A DNA stretch of 64,000 nt, taken from positions 1 to 64,000 of the forward strand of contig CAZSIV010000007.1 in assembly GCA_964607135.1 (NCBI GenBank), given 5' to 3'. The notes beneath the pieces were generated by a model. That model made no database searches. It was not told the origin of the DNA and was given only the letters and a program-made list of their open reading frames with translations. Origin of the DNA: Metaruminococcus_A sp964607135. GTDB taxonomy: Bacteria > Bacillota > Clostridia > Oscillospirales > Ruminococcaceae. Positions 1-7,965 of this stretch are shown in pieces. Each line of letters opens with the position of its first letter. The stretch's first letter is position 1. The position numbers were made by a program, and so were the translations under genes.

Positions 1-15
1 TTAACCTTTTTTGAA

Positions 16-34
16 CCACGCGACTATCGCGTGG
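16..34. other. Perfect 7-bp hairpin beyond the TPP-riboswitch terminator
   Basis: CCACGCG and CGCGTGG flank a 5-nt loop. On the minus strand it lies just after the riboswitch terminator, so it may be part of the expression platform or the leader of the off-window gene. On the plus strand it is followed only by a short T run, so it would be a weak terminator at best. Confidence 0.35.
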
Positions 35-46
35 TTTTCAGAATAC

Positions 47-74
47 AAAAAACCGCACGGCCAAGCCATGCGGT
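47..74 (-). terminator. Rho-independent terminator of the TPP riboswitch
   Basis: On the minus strand ACCGCA pairs with TGCGGT (one inner mismatch, then two more pairs, 5-nt loop) and is followed at once by six T. It lies about 40 nt downstream of the thiamine pyrophosphate aptamer, where the expression platform of a transcriptional-termination riboswitch is expected. Confidence 0.7.
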
Positions 75-115
75 ACAGAACGAAGCGCTGTAAAAAGCGG
101 TCATTTGACGTTCAA

Positions 116-206
116 TCTTCCTACGATGGCATTATCCATATCAGGTCAAAGGGTCACAAGCGAAAACACGCTCATTCTCAGCCGCAATTTCATGCAGCGC
201 CCCCGA
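116..206 (-). promoter_or_regulatory. TPP (THI-box) riboswitch aptamer
   Basis: Read on the minus strand, the segment has the hallmark THI-box blocks in the right order: a GGGGG-GC start of the closing helix (194-204), GGCTGAGA, a short variable hairpin, GACCC, then TTTGACCTGATATGGATAAT and GCCATCGTAGGAAGA. These match the conserved TPP-binding core (CUGAGA...ACCCUUUGAACCUGAUCUGGAUAAUGCCAGCGUAGGGA). A strong promoter precedes it and an intrinsic terminator follows. The regulated thiamine synthesis or transport gene must start left of position 1 and is not visible. Confidence 0.9.
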
Positions 207-216
207 TTTTATTGGT

Positions 217-246
217 ACTATACCACATTTGAGTCCGGGCTGTCAA
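217..246 (-). promoter_or_regulatory. Sigma-A-type promoter for the TPP riboswitch transcript
   Basis: On the minus strand TTGACA (241-246) and TATAGT (217-222) are separated by 18 bp, and the predicted start falls just before the aptamer. Confidence 0.75.
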
Positions 247-247
247 C

Positions 248-285
248 AAAGAAACGACCTTCGTTCGACAAAAGCAAACGAAGGT
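248..285 (-). terminator. Terminator after the RNA methylase gene
   Basis: A perfect 9-bp stem, ACCTTCGTT with AACGAAGGT (257-265 and 277-285), lies just downstream of the methylase stop codon and is followed on the minus strand by a T-rich tract (CGTTTCTTTG). Confidence 0.6.
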
Positions 286-291
286 TCCACG

Positions 292-1398
292 TTAATAAAA
301 CATATAGTATTGGCAGCGGAGCATCCCGTTATACAGCTTCCTGCGTTTTTTTGCCTGCCTGCCGAAAAAATGTTCAAATTCTTCATCAGGGGAGATGACG
401 TAATACCGGCCAGGCGCGGTAAAGCGTTCGCCCATGGCGCGGTAAAGCTCCCTCGCCCCTTCGATTTCCAGCATCCGCTCCCCGTAAGGCGGATTGGTGA
501 CGACGACCGCCTTCTCCCCCGGGAGCTCAAAGGAGCGGATATCGGCAGTTTTCAGCCGGACGCGGGCCGAGATCCCCGCCTTTTTTGCATTCGCCCGGGT
601 GAGTTCCACCGCCTCTGCGCTGACATCCATTCCGTAGGCTGTAAAGGGCGCGTCCCGGCGGATCTGGTCAAAGGCGCGGGCACGCTCCTGCTCAAACACA
701 GTTGGAGAAAGGAACCCCCACTTTTCCACAGCGAAGCTCCGCTTCAAGCCCGGCGCAATGTTGAGGGCTTTGGTCGCCGCCTCGATCACAAACGTCCCTG
801 ACCCGCAGAAGGGGTCGCAGAAGCAGCTGTCCGGATAGATCCGGGCCAGGTCGAGCATCCCGGCGGCCAGCGTTTCCTTGATCGGCGCCTCGTTGGCCTT
901 CTGGCGGTAGCCGCGCTTATGAAGCCCCGCCCCCGACGTATCCAGCATGATGGATGCCGTATCCTTAAAAATCGAAAACTGGATTTGGTGGACAGGGCCG
1001 GTCTCCTCAAACCAGGAAACGCGGTAAGCCCTTTTCAGCGACTCCACCACCGCTTTTTTGATGATCTTCTGGCAGTCCGGCACGCTTTTGAGGACCGAAT
1101 TGAGGGAATACCCCTTGACGGGGAAGGCATCCGATAAACCGATGAAGGTCTCGAAGTCGAGCGCCTTCACCCCTTCGAACAGCTCGTCGAAGGTGCGGGC
1201 GGGAAATTCCCCCAGCTTGATGAGAACCCGCTCCGCCGTCCGCAGGGAGAGATTGGCGCGGGCGATCATCTCCTCCCCGCCGTCAAAAGAAACCTTCCCG
1301 TCGTTCACCGTGACGTTTTCGCCGCCCATCCGGCGGATTTCCCCGGCCAGGACGCTTTCCAGCCCGAACAGACAGGGACAGATCAAGTTGTAATTCAT
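292..1398 (-). CDS. THUMP-domain RNA guanine-N2 methyltransferase (RlmL/YpsC-like)
   Basis: A 368-residue class I SAM-dependent methyltransferase. The N-terminal half (roughly residues 45-155) fits a ferredoxin-like plus THUMP RNA-binding region. The SAM loop reads DPFCGSGTF (195-203) and the catalytic motif NPPY lies at 302-305, as in UPF0020/RlmL N-terminal-type enzymes that modify 23S rRNA. The length matches the single-domain Firmicutes form (YpsC) rather than the fused E. coli RlmKL. It follows the fumarase gene by 24 bp on the same strand, so it may be the last gene of that transcript, and it is closed by a terminator. The exact target nucleotide is inferred from the family. Confidence 0.85.
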   Translation of the reverse strand: MNYNLICPCLFGLESVLAGEIRRMGGENVTVNDGKVSFDGGEEMIARANLSLRTAERVLIKLGEFPARTFDELFEGVKALDFETFIGLSDAFPVKGYSLNSVLKSVPDCQKIIKKAVVESLKRAYRVSWFEETGPVHQIQFSIFKDTASIMLDTSGAGLHKRGYRQKANEAPIKETLAAGMLDLARIYPDSCFCDPFCGSGTFVIEAATKALNIAPGLKRSFAVEKWGFLSPTVFEQERARAFDQIRRDAPFTAYGMDVSAEAVELTRANAKKAGISARVRLKTADIRSFELPGEKAVVVTNPPYGERMLEIEGARELYRAMGERFTAPGRYYVISPDEEFEHFFGRQAKKRRKLYNGMLRCQYYMFY

Positions 1399-1422
1399 TC
1401 GCGTTCTTCTTTCTTCATCTCG

Positions 1423-2265
1423 TTACAGGACAGCCGAACCGTGCCGGGTCACATGGCAGCCGATGTTGACCGCGACCGGCAATCCTGCGATATGGGTCGG
1501 ATACTGCTCGACGTTGACGGCAAGGGCCGTCGTGTCGCCGCCGAACCCCTGGGGCCCGATGTCCAGCGCGTTGATCCCGGCGAGCATCTCCGCCTCCAGT
1601 TCGGCGTAGAACGGGTCCGGATTCCGGACAGCCGCATCCCGGCAGAGAGCTTTTTTGGAGAGATAAGCGCAGTATTCGAAATCCCCGCCGATCCCCACGC
1701 CGACCACCATCGGCGGGCAGGGGTTCCCCCCCGCCAGCCGGGCGGCCTCGACGACAAACGCCACGATCTCCTCCGGTTTCGCGGAGGGGGTGAGCATCTT
1801 CATCCTGCTCATATTTTCACTGCCGAAACCCTTGGGCGCGACCGTAACTTTTACCCGGTCGCCCGGCACGATCCGGGTGTGGATCACCGCCGGGGTGTTG
1901 TCCCCAGTGTTGACCCGGCGGAGCGGGTCTTCGACGATTGAGCAGCGGAGCAGCCCCTCCAGATACCCCTCCCGCACACCGCGGTTGATTGCATCCTCAT
2001 AAGGCTCCCCCGTCAGGAGTACCTCCTGCCCCACCTCGATAAAGCAGACCGCCATTCCGGTGTCCTGGCAGATGGGGATGTCCAGCTCCTTCGCAGCCTC
2101 CAGATTCCGTTCGAGGTCGCCTAGGATGCCCGCCGCGAGCGGGTTTCTCTCCGACCGGATGCAGGCGGAAATCCGGCAGGCGAGACTGGACGGAAGGACT
2201 TTATTGGCCGAGATGCAGAGCTCCTTGACCGTTTCAGCGAGAAGCGCTGTGGAAACCTCCCTCAT
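1423..2265 (-). CDS. Class I fumarate hydratase / tartrate dehydratase alpha subunit
   Basis: A 280-residue protein matching the alpha subunit (FumA N-terminal part) of oxygen-sensitive 4Fe-4S hydro-lyases that interconvert fumarate and malate, or act on tartrate. The three cluster cysteines are present: C66 in CQDTG, C183 in GGNPCPP and C270 in GCH. The start ATG overlaps the stop of the amidohydrolase by 4 bp, indicating translational coupling. The beta subunit, normally the next gene, is absent: an unrelated RNA methylase follows. Either the beta subunit is elsewhere in the genome or this copy has another role. Confidence 0.85.
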   Translation of the reverse strand: MREVSTALLAETVKELCISANKVLPSSLACRISACIRSERNPLAAGILGDLERNLEAAKELDIPICQDTGMAVCFIEVGQEVLLTGEPYEDAINRGVREGYLEGLLRCSIVEDPLRRVNTGDNTPAVIHTRIVPGDRVKVTVAPKGFGSENMSRMKMLTPSAKPEEIVAFVVEAARLAGGNPCPPMVVGVGIGGDFEYCAYLSKKALCRDAAVRNPDPFYAELEAEMLAGINALDIGPQGFGGDTTALAVNVEQYPTHIAGLPVAVNIGCHVTRHGSAVL

Positions 2266-3419
2266 TCCGACACCTTCTTTCCGTTGATGAAGACCAGTTT
2301 CGGCCGGGCGCAGACCCCCAGCGGGTCGGTGTCGAAAAGGATGAGATCCGCCTGTTTGCCCGGCTTCAGCGAACCGATCCGATCATCCAGCCGGAAAAGC
2401 CGGGCGGGGACGATGGTAATTGCCTCCAGCGCATGGCGGTAGGAGAGGCCCTCCGCTTCGGCGATCGCAGCGCAGAGCGGCAGGTACTGGATCGGCGTCA
2501 CGGGGTGGTCGGTGCAGATGGCGCTTTCGACACCGGTCTCCCACAAAACCGCCGGATTTTTGGGGTCGAGCCCCGAGAGCTCCGGCTTGGAACGGTCGCA
2601 GAGGAAGGGGCCGGTGATCACCTTCGCCCCCTCTTCCCGCAGAAACGAGGCAATTTTGTGCCCTTCGGTGCAGTGGACAAGGATATAGTCGAGGTCGAAT
2701 TCCTTTGCGATTCGGATGGCGGTGAAGAGATCATCCGCACGGTGCGCATGGAACACCGCCTTCATCTCCCGGCTCAGGACGGGGAGCAGAGCCTCGCATT
2801 TGATGTCGTACTCCGGCTCGTCGTAATCCTCGCTGTTCTGCTCGGCAAGACGCTTGTCGTTCAGGTACCGCTGCGCCTTCGCGAGCTGCTCCCGGATCAG
2901 CGCTGCGGTCGCCATCCGGGTGACGGGCGACTGGTTTTTTCCGTGGTAGACACTTTTCGGGTTTTCGCCCAGCGCAAACTTCATCCCAGCCGCGCCGTCC
3001 AGCAGCATGTCGTCGATCCGGCTGCCGCTGGTTTTGACCGCGCACCAAACCCCCGCGATGGGGTTTGCGCTCCCCGGCCCGGTGAGCACGGTGGTGACGC
3101 CCGCGGCGGCAGCCTCGCGGAAACACTTGTCCAGGGGGTTGACCGCGTCGATGGCGCGGAGCTGGGGCGTCACCGGCTCGGTGTCCTCGTTGCCGTCGTC
3201 CCCCTCGAAGCCGAGGGAGTCCTCCCACATCCCCAGGTGGCTGTGGGCGTCAATAAACCCCGGCAGAACCAAGCCGCCGCAGGCGTCAACTGTCTCCGGA
3301 TCCTCCGGGCAGTCCTCCATATCGCCGAGGGAGTCGATCAAGCCGTCCTGAATCCGGATAAAGCCATTTTCATAGTCCTTCTCTTCCATGGTCAATATCT
3401 TCGCATTTCGAATTACCAT
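2262..3419 (-). CDS. Metal-dependent amidohydrolase (imidazolonepropionase-like)
   Basis: A 385-residue amidohydrolase-superfamily protein. The metal-binding HSH lies at residues 59-61 within GFIDAHSHLG, further metal and catalytic residues fit HAHRADD (about 216), HCTEGH (about 241) and TDHP (about 304), and the C-terminal composite beta domain ends in LKPGKQADLILFD. It is cytoplasmic, with no signal peptide. The substrate cannot be told from sequence; the family hydrolyses cyclic amides or peptides. It is the first gene of a coupled pair with the fumarase alpha subunit and has a plausible promoter about 75 bp upstream. Confidence 0.8.
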   Translation of the reverse strand: MVIRNAKILTMEEKDYENGFIRIQDGLIDSLGDMEDCPEDPETVDACGGLVLPGFIDAHSHLGMWEDSLGFEGDDGNEDTEPVTPQLRAIDAVNPLDKCFREAAAAGVTTVLTGPGSANPIAGVWCAVKTSGSRIDDMLLDGAAGMKFALGENPKSVYHGKNQSPVTRMATAALIREQLAKAQRYLNDKRLAEQNSEDYDEPEYDIKCEALLPVLSREMKAVFHAHRADDLFTAIRIAKEFDLDYILVHCTEGHKIASFLREEGAKVITGPFLCDRSKPELSGLDPKNPAVLWETGVESAICTDHPVTPIQYLPLCAAIAEAEGLSYRHALEAITIVPARLFRLDDRIGSLKPGKQADLILFDTDPLGVCARPKLVFINGKKVSE

Positions 3420-3492
3420 TTCGTTCCATTCCTCTTTTCGGGCAGTCTGTCTGCATCGGCAAGCGGCGTATTCCGCCGTGCATTACACCTTT

Positions 3493-3521
3493 ATTAAAAC
3501 ATATCCGCCGCCAAATTACAA
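3493..3521 (-). promoter_or_regulatory. Probable promoter of the amidohydrolase-fumarase operon
   Basis: On the minus strand TTGTAA (3516-3521) and TTTAAT (3493-3498) are 17 bp apart, about 75 bp upstream of the amidohydrolase start. Confidence 0.4.
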
Positions 3522-3564
3522 GAAAATGGGGGCGGAATTTATGTTATTTGGAGCGGTACTCCCC

Positions 3565-5187
3565 TCACCAGACGGCGGCCATTCCGTCCGCCCGCGGTTC
3601 GGTGGCGCCCAGATAAACGCCGTTGTCCTGCCGCAGGATCATCTGCCCTCTGCCGAAGGAAAGGGAATCGGCGGCAATCGTGAGCGCATGCCCGCGGCGG
3701 AGCAGGCCGGCGGCGATCCACTGCGGGAACGACGGCTCGACCTCGACCGAATTCCCGCCCGTCCACTGCCAGCGCGGGGCGTCCAGAGCCGCCTGGGGGT
3801 TCATGTGGAAATCGATCAGATTGGTCACGGCCTGAACCTGGCCCTGCGGCTGCATGAAAGCGCCCATCACACCGAAGGGGCCGACCGCTTGGCCGTCCTT
3901 TGTGAGGAATCCCGGGATGATGGTGTGATACGGCCGTTTTCCCGGTGCTACGCAGTTGTCCGAGCCGGGGTCGAGCGAAAAATTCGCGCCCCTGTTGTGC
4001 AGGGCGATCCCGGTTCCGGGCACGACCAGCCCGGAGCCGAAGCCGTTGTAGTTGCTTTGGATGTAAGAAACCATATTCCCCTCCCGGTCGGCGGTACAAA
4101 GATAGACCGTCCCGCCACAGTGAGGATCGCCGTGTTCCGGCAGGCAGGCTCTCTCCCCGATCAGTTTCCGGCGGCTGTCCGCATATTCCTTGGAAAGGAG
4201 CCTTTCCGTCTCCACTCGCATCCAGGCAGGGTCGGCGATATAGTGCAGCCCGTCCGCAAAGGCGAGCTTCATGGCTTCAATCTGCCTGTGGATGGTGTCG
4301 GGGCAATCCCGGGCGCCGAATGAAAACCCCTCTAACAGGTTGAGTGCCATCAGCACGACGATGCCGTGCCCGTTCGGCGGAATTTCCCAGACGTCATAAC
4401 CCCGGTAGCGGACTGTAACCGGCTCCACCCACTCCGGGGCATACCGTTCGAGGTCTTCTTTCCGCAGAAAGCCGTCTCCCGCCTTTGAAAACGCGTCGAT
4501 CATTTCGGCGAGCGCGCCCCGGTAAAAGGAAACGCAGTTCGTTGCCGCCAGCTCCCGCAGCGTCTCCGCATGGGCGGGAGAACGCCAGATTTCCCCGGCC
4601 TTCGGCGGCGCGCCCTCCGGGGCGAATACCTCGAACCAGCGGCGGTAAAGCGCCTCGCCTTCTTCTCCGGACACCCTCGTGAAACGGCGGAACTCCTCTT
4701 CCCAGAGCTCGGAAACCGTCGGAGAGACCGGATAGCCTTCCTCGGCATACCGAATTGCCGGTAAAAGCAAATCTTTAAAAGGGAGCGCGCCAAACCGCTC
4801 GGAAAGGGAAGCCCAGGCCGCCGGGATTCCCGGCACCGTGACCGGAATCCAGCCCTGCTTCGGCATTGCGGAATACCCCCGCTCTCGGATTTTTTCCGCT
4901 TTCGCCAACGCAGGGGCCGGGCCGCTGGAGTTGAGGCCGTACAGCCTACCCTGGTACCACACCTGGGCAAAGGCATCCCCTCCGATCCCGTTGGAGACCG
5001 GCTCAGTCACCGTCAGGCAGGCCGCGGCTGCGACAGCGGCGTCAACCGCATTGCCGCCCTGCTTCAGAATCTCAAGGCCGGCCTGCGCGGCAAGCGGCTG
5101 GGATGCGCAGACCATCCCCTTCCTGCCGTACACGAGGCTTCTCCGGGAGGAATAGGGATAGCTTAAAGGGTCAAATGAAGGAATCAT
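3565..5187 (-). CDS. Gamma-glutamyltransferase family protein (YwrD-like)
   Basis: A 540-residue Ntn-hydrolase of the gamma-glutamyltranspeptidase family, which moves or hydrolyses gamma-glutamyl groups such as that of glutathione. The predicted autoprocessing nucleophile is T360 in CGGTVYLC, giving a large subunit of about 359 and a small subunit of about 181 residues. Near the N-terminus ILKQGGNAVDAAVAA and NGIGGDAF are typical of the family. No signal peptide is seen, unlike secreted GGT, which fits the cytosolic YwrD group. The ATG at 5187 has only a weak ribosome-binding site. It is monocistronic by position. Confidence 0.88.
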   Translation of the reverse strand: MIPSFDPLSYPYSSRRSLVYGRKGMVCASQPLAAQAGLEILKQGGNAVDAAVAAAACLTVTEPVSNGIGGDAFAQVWYQGRLYGLNSSGPAPALAKAEKIRERGYSAMPKQGWIPVTVPGIPAAWASLSERFGALPFKDLLLPAIRYAEEGYPVSPTVSELWEEEFRRFTRVSGEEGEALYRRWFEVFAPEGAPPKAGEIWRSPAHAETLRELAATNCVSFYRGALAEMIDAFSKAGDGFLRKEDLERYAPEWVEPVTVRYRGYDVWEIPPNGHGIVVLMALNLLEGFSFGARDCPDTIHRQIEAMKLAFADGLHYIADPAWMRVETERLLSKEYADSRRKLIGERACLPEHGDPHCGGTVYLCTADREGNMVSYIQSNYNGFGSGLVVPGTGIALHNRGANFSLDPGSDNCVAPGKRPYHTIIPGFLTKDGQAVGPFGVMGAFMQPQGQVQAVTNLIDFHMNPQAALDAPRWQWTGGNSVEVEPSFPQWIAAGLLRRGHALTIAADSLSFGRGQMILRQDNGVYLGATEPRADGMAAVW

Positions 5188-5258
5188 CGTTCATCGACAC
5201 GATCCGGCAGACCCGCTCAAAACTGAACACAGCTGCTCGGTACCGTTCCTTTCTTATT

Positions 5259-5657
5259 TTATTGATGTAAATCCGCCCCGCCGTTTCTAAGCAAATCTAA
5301 TACCATGTCTTCTGTTTCTAAATCATAATCGCCCCAAATGCCGTTCCGATGGTATACGACGCCGTTTTCCCGGTTAACCGCGACATACTCGATAAACCGC
5401 TTCATCCCATCCTCTTTGATGCAGCGGACAAAGGCGCGCAGTTTGATTTTATCCGGAGCGAGCATATCCACTCCGCATGGAGCATCCTCGCATTCCCAGC
5501 AGCCGTTTATCCCTTTGCCCGTACAGCAGTTGTACTGATAGCAGCCTTCGGGCGACAATCTCTTTCCGCAGTGATTATTCGACTTGCAGCTGCACCTGCC
5601 GTCAGGGTAACAGAAACCGCAGATCAATCCGCAGTACGCGATTGCGTTCTCATTCAT
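5259..5657 (-). CDS. Cysteine-rich DUF3795-type protein
   Basis: A 132-residue protein whose first half carries about 13 cysteines in short spacings (AYCGLICGFCYPDGRCSC, then CGK, CYQYNCC, CWECEDAPC). This suggests metal or Fe-S binding and fits the DUF3795 family. The C-terminal half (FVRCIKEDGMKRFIEYVAVNRENG) is helical. No function is established for the family, and neighbours give no clue. Confidence 0.65.
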   Translation of the reverse strand: MNENAIAYCGLICGFCYPDGRCSCKSNNHCGKRLSPEGCYQYNCCTGKGINGCWECEDAPCGVDMLAPDKIKLRAFVRCIKEDGMKRFIEYVAVNRENGVVYHRNGIWGDYDLETEDMVLDLLRNGGADLHQ

Positions 5658-5677
5658 AAAACATACCCCATCCTTTC

Positions 5678-5711
5678 AAAAAACGCCGGCGCGGACTGTC
5701 CCGTGCCGGCG
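5678..5711 (-). terminator. Terminator after the YbjQ-like gene
   Basis: An 11-bp GC-rich stem (one G-U pair) built on CGCCGGC and GCCGGCG with a 5-nt loop, followed on the minus strand by six T. Confidence 0.75.
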
Positions 5712-5763
5712 GATACCGCACGGCAGGACGGGCCGCCCTGCCGCATCAGCTTCACTAAAATGC

Positions 5764-6075
5764 TTACAGGAACTTCACCGCAGTGCCGTAAGCCATCACT
5801 TCAGCAGCCCCCTGCATGACGGCGGAGGTCGCATACCGCACGTTGATAACCGCATCGGCACCGACCGTTTCGGCCTCCGCGATCATCCGCTGGGTCGCCA
5901 GGTCGCGCGCTTCGCTCATCATTTGGGTATAAGCTTTCAGCTCGCCCCCGACGAGTGTTTTAAAACTCTGGGTGATATCCCTGCCAATATTTTTGGACTG
6001 AATGGTCGCCCCTCTGACGAGGCCCAGTGTTTGCAGCTCTTTTCCAGTGATAAAATCGGTGTTGACAATAATCAT
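5764..6075 (-). CDS. YbjQ/UPF0145 family protein
   Basis: A 103-residue protein of the YbjQ/UPF0145 family (heavy-metal-binding-domain fold): DFITGKELQTLGLVRGATIQ at the start, a central SEARDLATQRM helix and ADAVINVRY near the end. Members form pentamers, and their role is unclear. The start chosen is the ATG at 6075, preceded by AAAGGCGGAG; a longer frame to 6135 lacks a ribosome-binding site and overlaps the promoter. It is a single gene between its own promoter and terminator. Confidence 0.85.
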   Translation of the reverse strand: MIIVNTDFITGKELQTLGLVRGATIQSKNIGRDITQSFKTLVGGELKAYTQMMSEARDLATQRMIAEAETVGADAVINVRYATSAVMQGAAEVMAYGTAVKFL

Positions 6076-6106
6076 GATTGCTCCGCCTTTCTTATTTGAT
6101 AAAATT

Positions 6107-6135
6107 ATTATACCTGATTCTCCCAAAGGATACAA
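6107..6135 (-). promoter_or_regulatory. Promoter of the YbjQ-like gene
   Basis: On the minus strand TTGTAT (6130-6135) and TATAAT (6107-6112) are 17 bp apart, about 30 bp before the start codon. Confidence 0.65.
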
Positions 6136-6158
6136 CTTTTTTTGACAGATTCAGGCGC

Positions 6159-6344
6159 TTATTTCCGTTCCGTTTGATTTTTCCGCTCCCTCTGATTGAG
6201 CGACCTCTGAACGGCGATGGTGGCCAAAGTATCCCCCAGCTGGGTAAAAACCGCCGCGGCCAGACCCAGCTCGTCGCCGCTAAGCCTCGATGCAATCAGC
6301 GCGGCAAGGGCTGTAATCGATGCAATTCGTTCATTCGGGTCCAT
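6159..6344 (-). CDS. Small DUF6774-like protein
   Basis: A 61-residue protein (MDPNERIASITALAALIASR...) with a helical stretch ending DELGLAAAVFTQLGDTLATI and a charged tail. The pattern recalls the small DUF6774 proteins common in Clostridia; no function is known. The ATG at 6344 is preceded by GGGAGGGCG, so this start is preferred to one 27 codons upstream. The 281 bp up to the divergent gene at 6626 show no further gene. Confidence 0.6.
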   Translation of the reverse strand: MDPNERIASITALAALIASRLSGDELGLAAAVFTQLGDTLATIAVQRSLNQRERKNQTERK

Positions 6345-6625
6345 CAAGCTCGCCCTCCCTCGTTCCAGATATATGCCGCGCCGAGAGAAAACATGTCCCG
6401 TACACGGTGTGGCTAAAGCCCGCAAAGAGATTTCTCCCGTGAATTCCTGCCGGTCTTTATCCGGATTCCATAAAAATTCCCTCTTCCTCTTTTATTTTCC
6501 CCTCGAAAGCCGATATTTTAAGAAAGGGCGGTGCGTTTTGCAATCGCTCCAGCCGATGAAAAAGGCAGAGAAACAGACAGCTTTTTTCAGACAGCTTCAT
6601 ACAATAATTGTCAGGAGGGGCAGTT

Positions 6626-7381
6626 ATGAGCGATATGAGGGTCTACGGCGCGGGGATGGCTGTCCCGCAGCGGAGTTATTCCAGCGGACCGCAAAAACCG
6701 CTCACAGCAGGTGAAGAGGTAAAAAAGGCGGAAACCATCCAAACGCCGTCTGAGCAGGAAGAAAAGGCGCCGACCCTGTATGAGATGATGCAGGATGCGC
6801 GGGAAAAGGCGGATGCGCGGAAAAAAAGCCTCCAGCTCCCCAAAAACGGCGCCCAGTACGGCTACGCCCCGGTCGAAGCGCACGCCCGCTTAGCCAGAGC
6901 TAAAAACCAGGCGGAGGTCAGCTCCGCTTCGGGATACGCCCGGCGGCGGATCGCCCAGCTCAAAACGGCGATGCGCCAGGACAGCGACAACGCGGGCCGC
7001 ATCAGAGCCGCGATCAATCAGCTGCAAAAGGTCATTCAGCGAGCCGGAAAAAAACGGCGCGACTTAGACCGCGAGCGGCTGACGGAAGTCCGGCGTAAAA
7101 AATCCGAGCAGGATGACCAGCGCAGAGAGGCGCAGCGCCTGCGGCAGGAGCTGCTCCGCCGCCGAACGATGCGGGTTATCCGGGAATCGGGTTATATCCG
7201 GGAGGCCGTGATCGACAACCAGCTTCAGGGACAGCTCTCCGCAACCCAGATGGAATTGAGGGAGCAGGCGCAGGCGCTCTCCTCGCTGACTTCGCCGGCG
7301 GTGGACACGGCTGTCCAGCAGTATGCAGCGCAGATGAACGCCCCCGTGGAAGGGACTGCTGAAATCAACGTCCAGGCGTAA
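6626..7381 (+). CDS. Uncharacterised basic coiled-coil protein
   Basis: A 251-residue protein of unknown function. The N-terminal 70 residues are low in structure and rich in Q, E, K and P. Residues from about 85 to 200 are strongly charged and heptad-like (RRRIAQLKTAMRQD, then KKRRDLDRERLTEVRRKK), predicting long coiled coils. No signal peptide or membrane segment is seen. The ATG at 6626 follows AGGAGGGG by 5 nt, so it is preferred over an in-frame TTG at 6608 that precedes that ribosome-binding site. Confidence 0.7.
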   Translation: MSDMRVYGAGMAVPQRSYSSGPQKPLTAGEEVKKAETIQTPSEQEEKAPTLYEMMQDAREKADARKKSLQLPKNGAQYGYAPVEAHARLARAKNQAEVSSASGYARRRIAQLKTAMRQDSDNAGRIRAAINQLQKVIQRAGKKRRDLDRERLTEVRRKKSEQDDQRREAQRLRQELLRRRTMRVIRESGYIREAVIDNQLQGQLSATQMELREQAQALSSLTSPAVDTAVQQYAAQMNAPVEGTAEINVQA

Positions 7382-7424
7382 AATTTTACAGCACGGTTTT
7401 AAGCGGCGAACGCACAGCGCATAT

Positions 7425-7453
7425 TTGCACCCTGAGGAAAAATGTGTTATACT
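7425..7453 (+). promoter_or_regulatory. Promoter of the zinc-ribbon membrane protein gene
   Basis: TTGCAC (7425-7430) and TATACT (7448-7453) are separated by 17 bp, about 55 bp before the start codon. Confidence 0.6.
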
Positions 7454-7507
7454 ACATTCACTGAAAAAGATTCTAATCAAGTCCGGGGAAAAAACAGGAG
7501 AATCAAG

Positions 7508-7750
7508 ATGCGCTGTATGCTGTGCCGCAAAAAAGTGGAACAACTGACCGAACACGGCCTTTGTGAAGAATGTGAAAAAAAGTTCGATTTTGACCAAGGG
7601 GAACCATATATTCCGGAGGAGGGCGAAGGCTCGGCCAAAAACCAGCTCAAGCGGATCCTCATCAGCTGCGGCTGCGCCGCCGGATTGATTTTGTTCCTCA
7701 TCTGGGTGATCCCGTTCCTGATGTCTCTATTCGGTGTTCGGCCGGGCTGA
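7508..7750 (+). CDS. Small zinc-ribbon protein with one membrane segment
   Basis: An 80-residue protein with two CxxC pairs (C3-C6 in MRCMLC and C19-C22 in LCEECEKK), forming a probable zinc ribbon, and a hydrophobic segment at about 50-75 (AAGLILFLIWVIPFLMSLF). The zinc ribbon is likely cytoplasmic. The ATG at 7508 follows CAGGAG by 7 nt. It has its own promoter and a strong terminator right after the stop. Role unknown. Confidence 0.65.
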   Translation: MRCMLCRKKVEQLTEHGLCEECEKKFDFDQGEPYIPEEGEGSAKNQLKRILISCGCAAGLILFLIWVIPFLMSLFGVRPG

Positions 7751-7754
7751 CAAG

Positions 7755-7785
7755 AGCGCTCCCGTTTTTCCAGGGGCGCTTTTTT
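7755..7785 (+). terminator. Terminator after the zinc-ribbon gene
   Basis: AGCGC and CCC pair with GGG and GCGCT around one bulged T, and five T follow. Confidence 0.8.
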
Positions 7786-7965
7786 GCGGCGTATTTTTGA
7801 TTCAGACCACTTTAATAAAAGAAAGCGTCCGGCTATCCATACATGGCCGAGACTTAATCCTTTGATGATTCAACGGGAAATACTTTTTGCTGAATCATTA
7901 AGATGGAATTCGCCCTTTTAAAAGCGAGCAACGTCTTTTTGCGAATATAAAGGAGTTAAATAAGG

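Noticed and set aside
7786..7965. T-box leader upstream of azlC
   Set aside because: Neither the T-box sequence nor a specifier loop is present; only one imperfect hairpin is visible.
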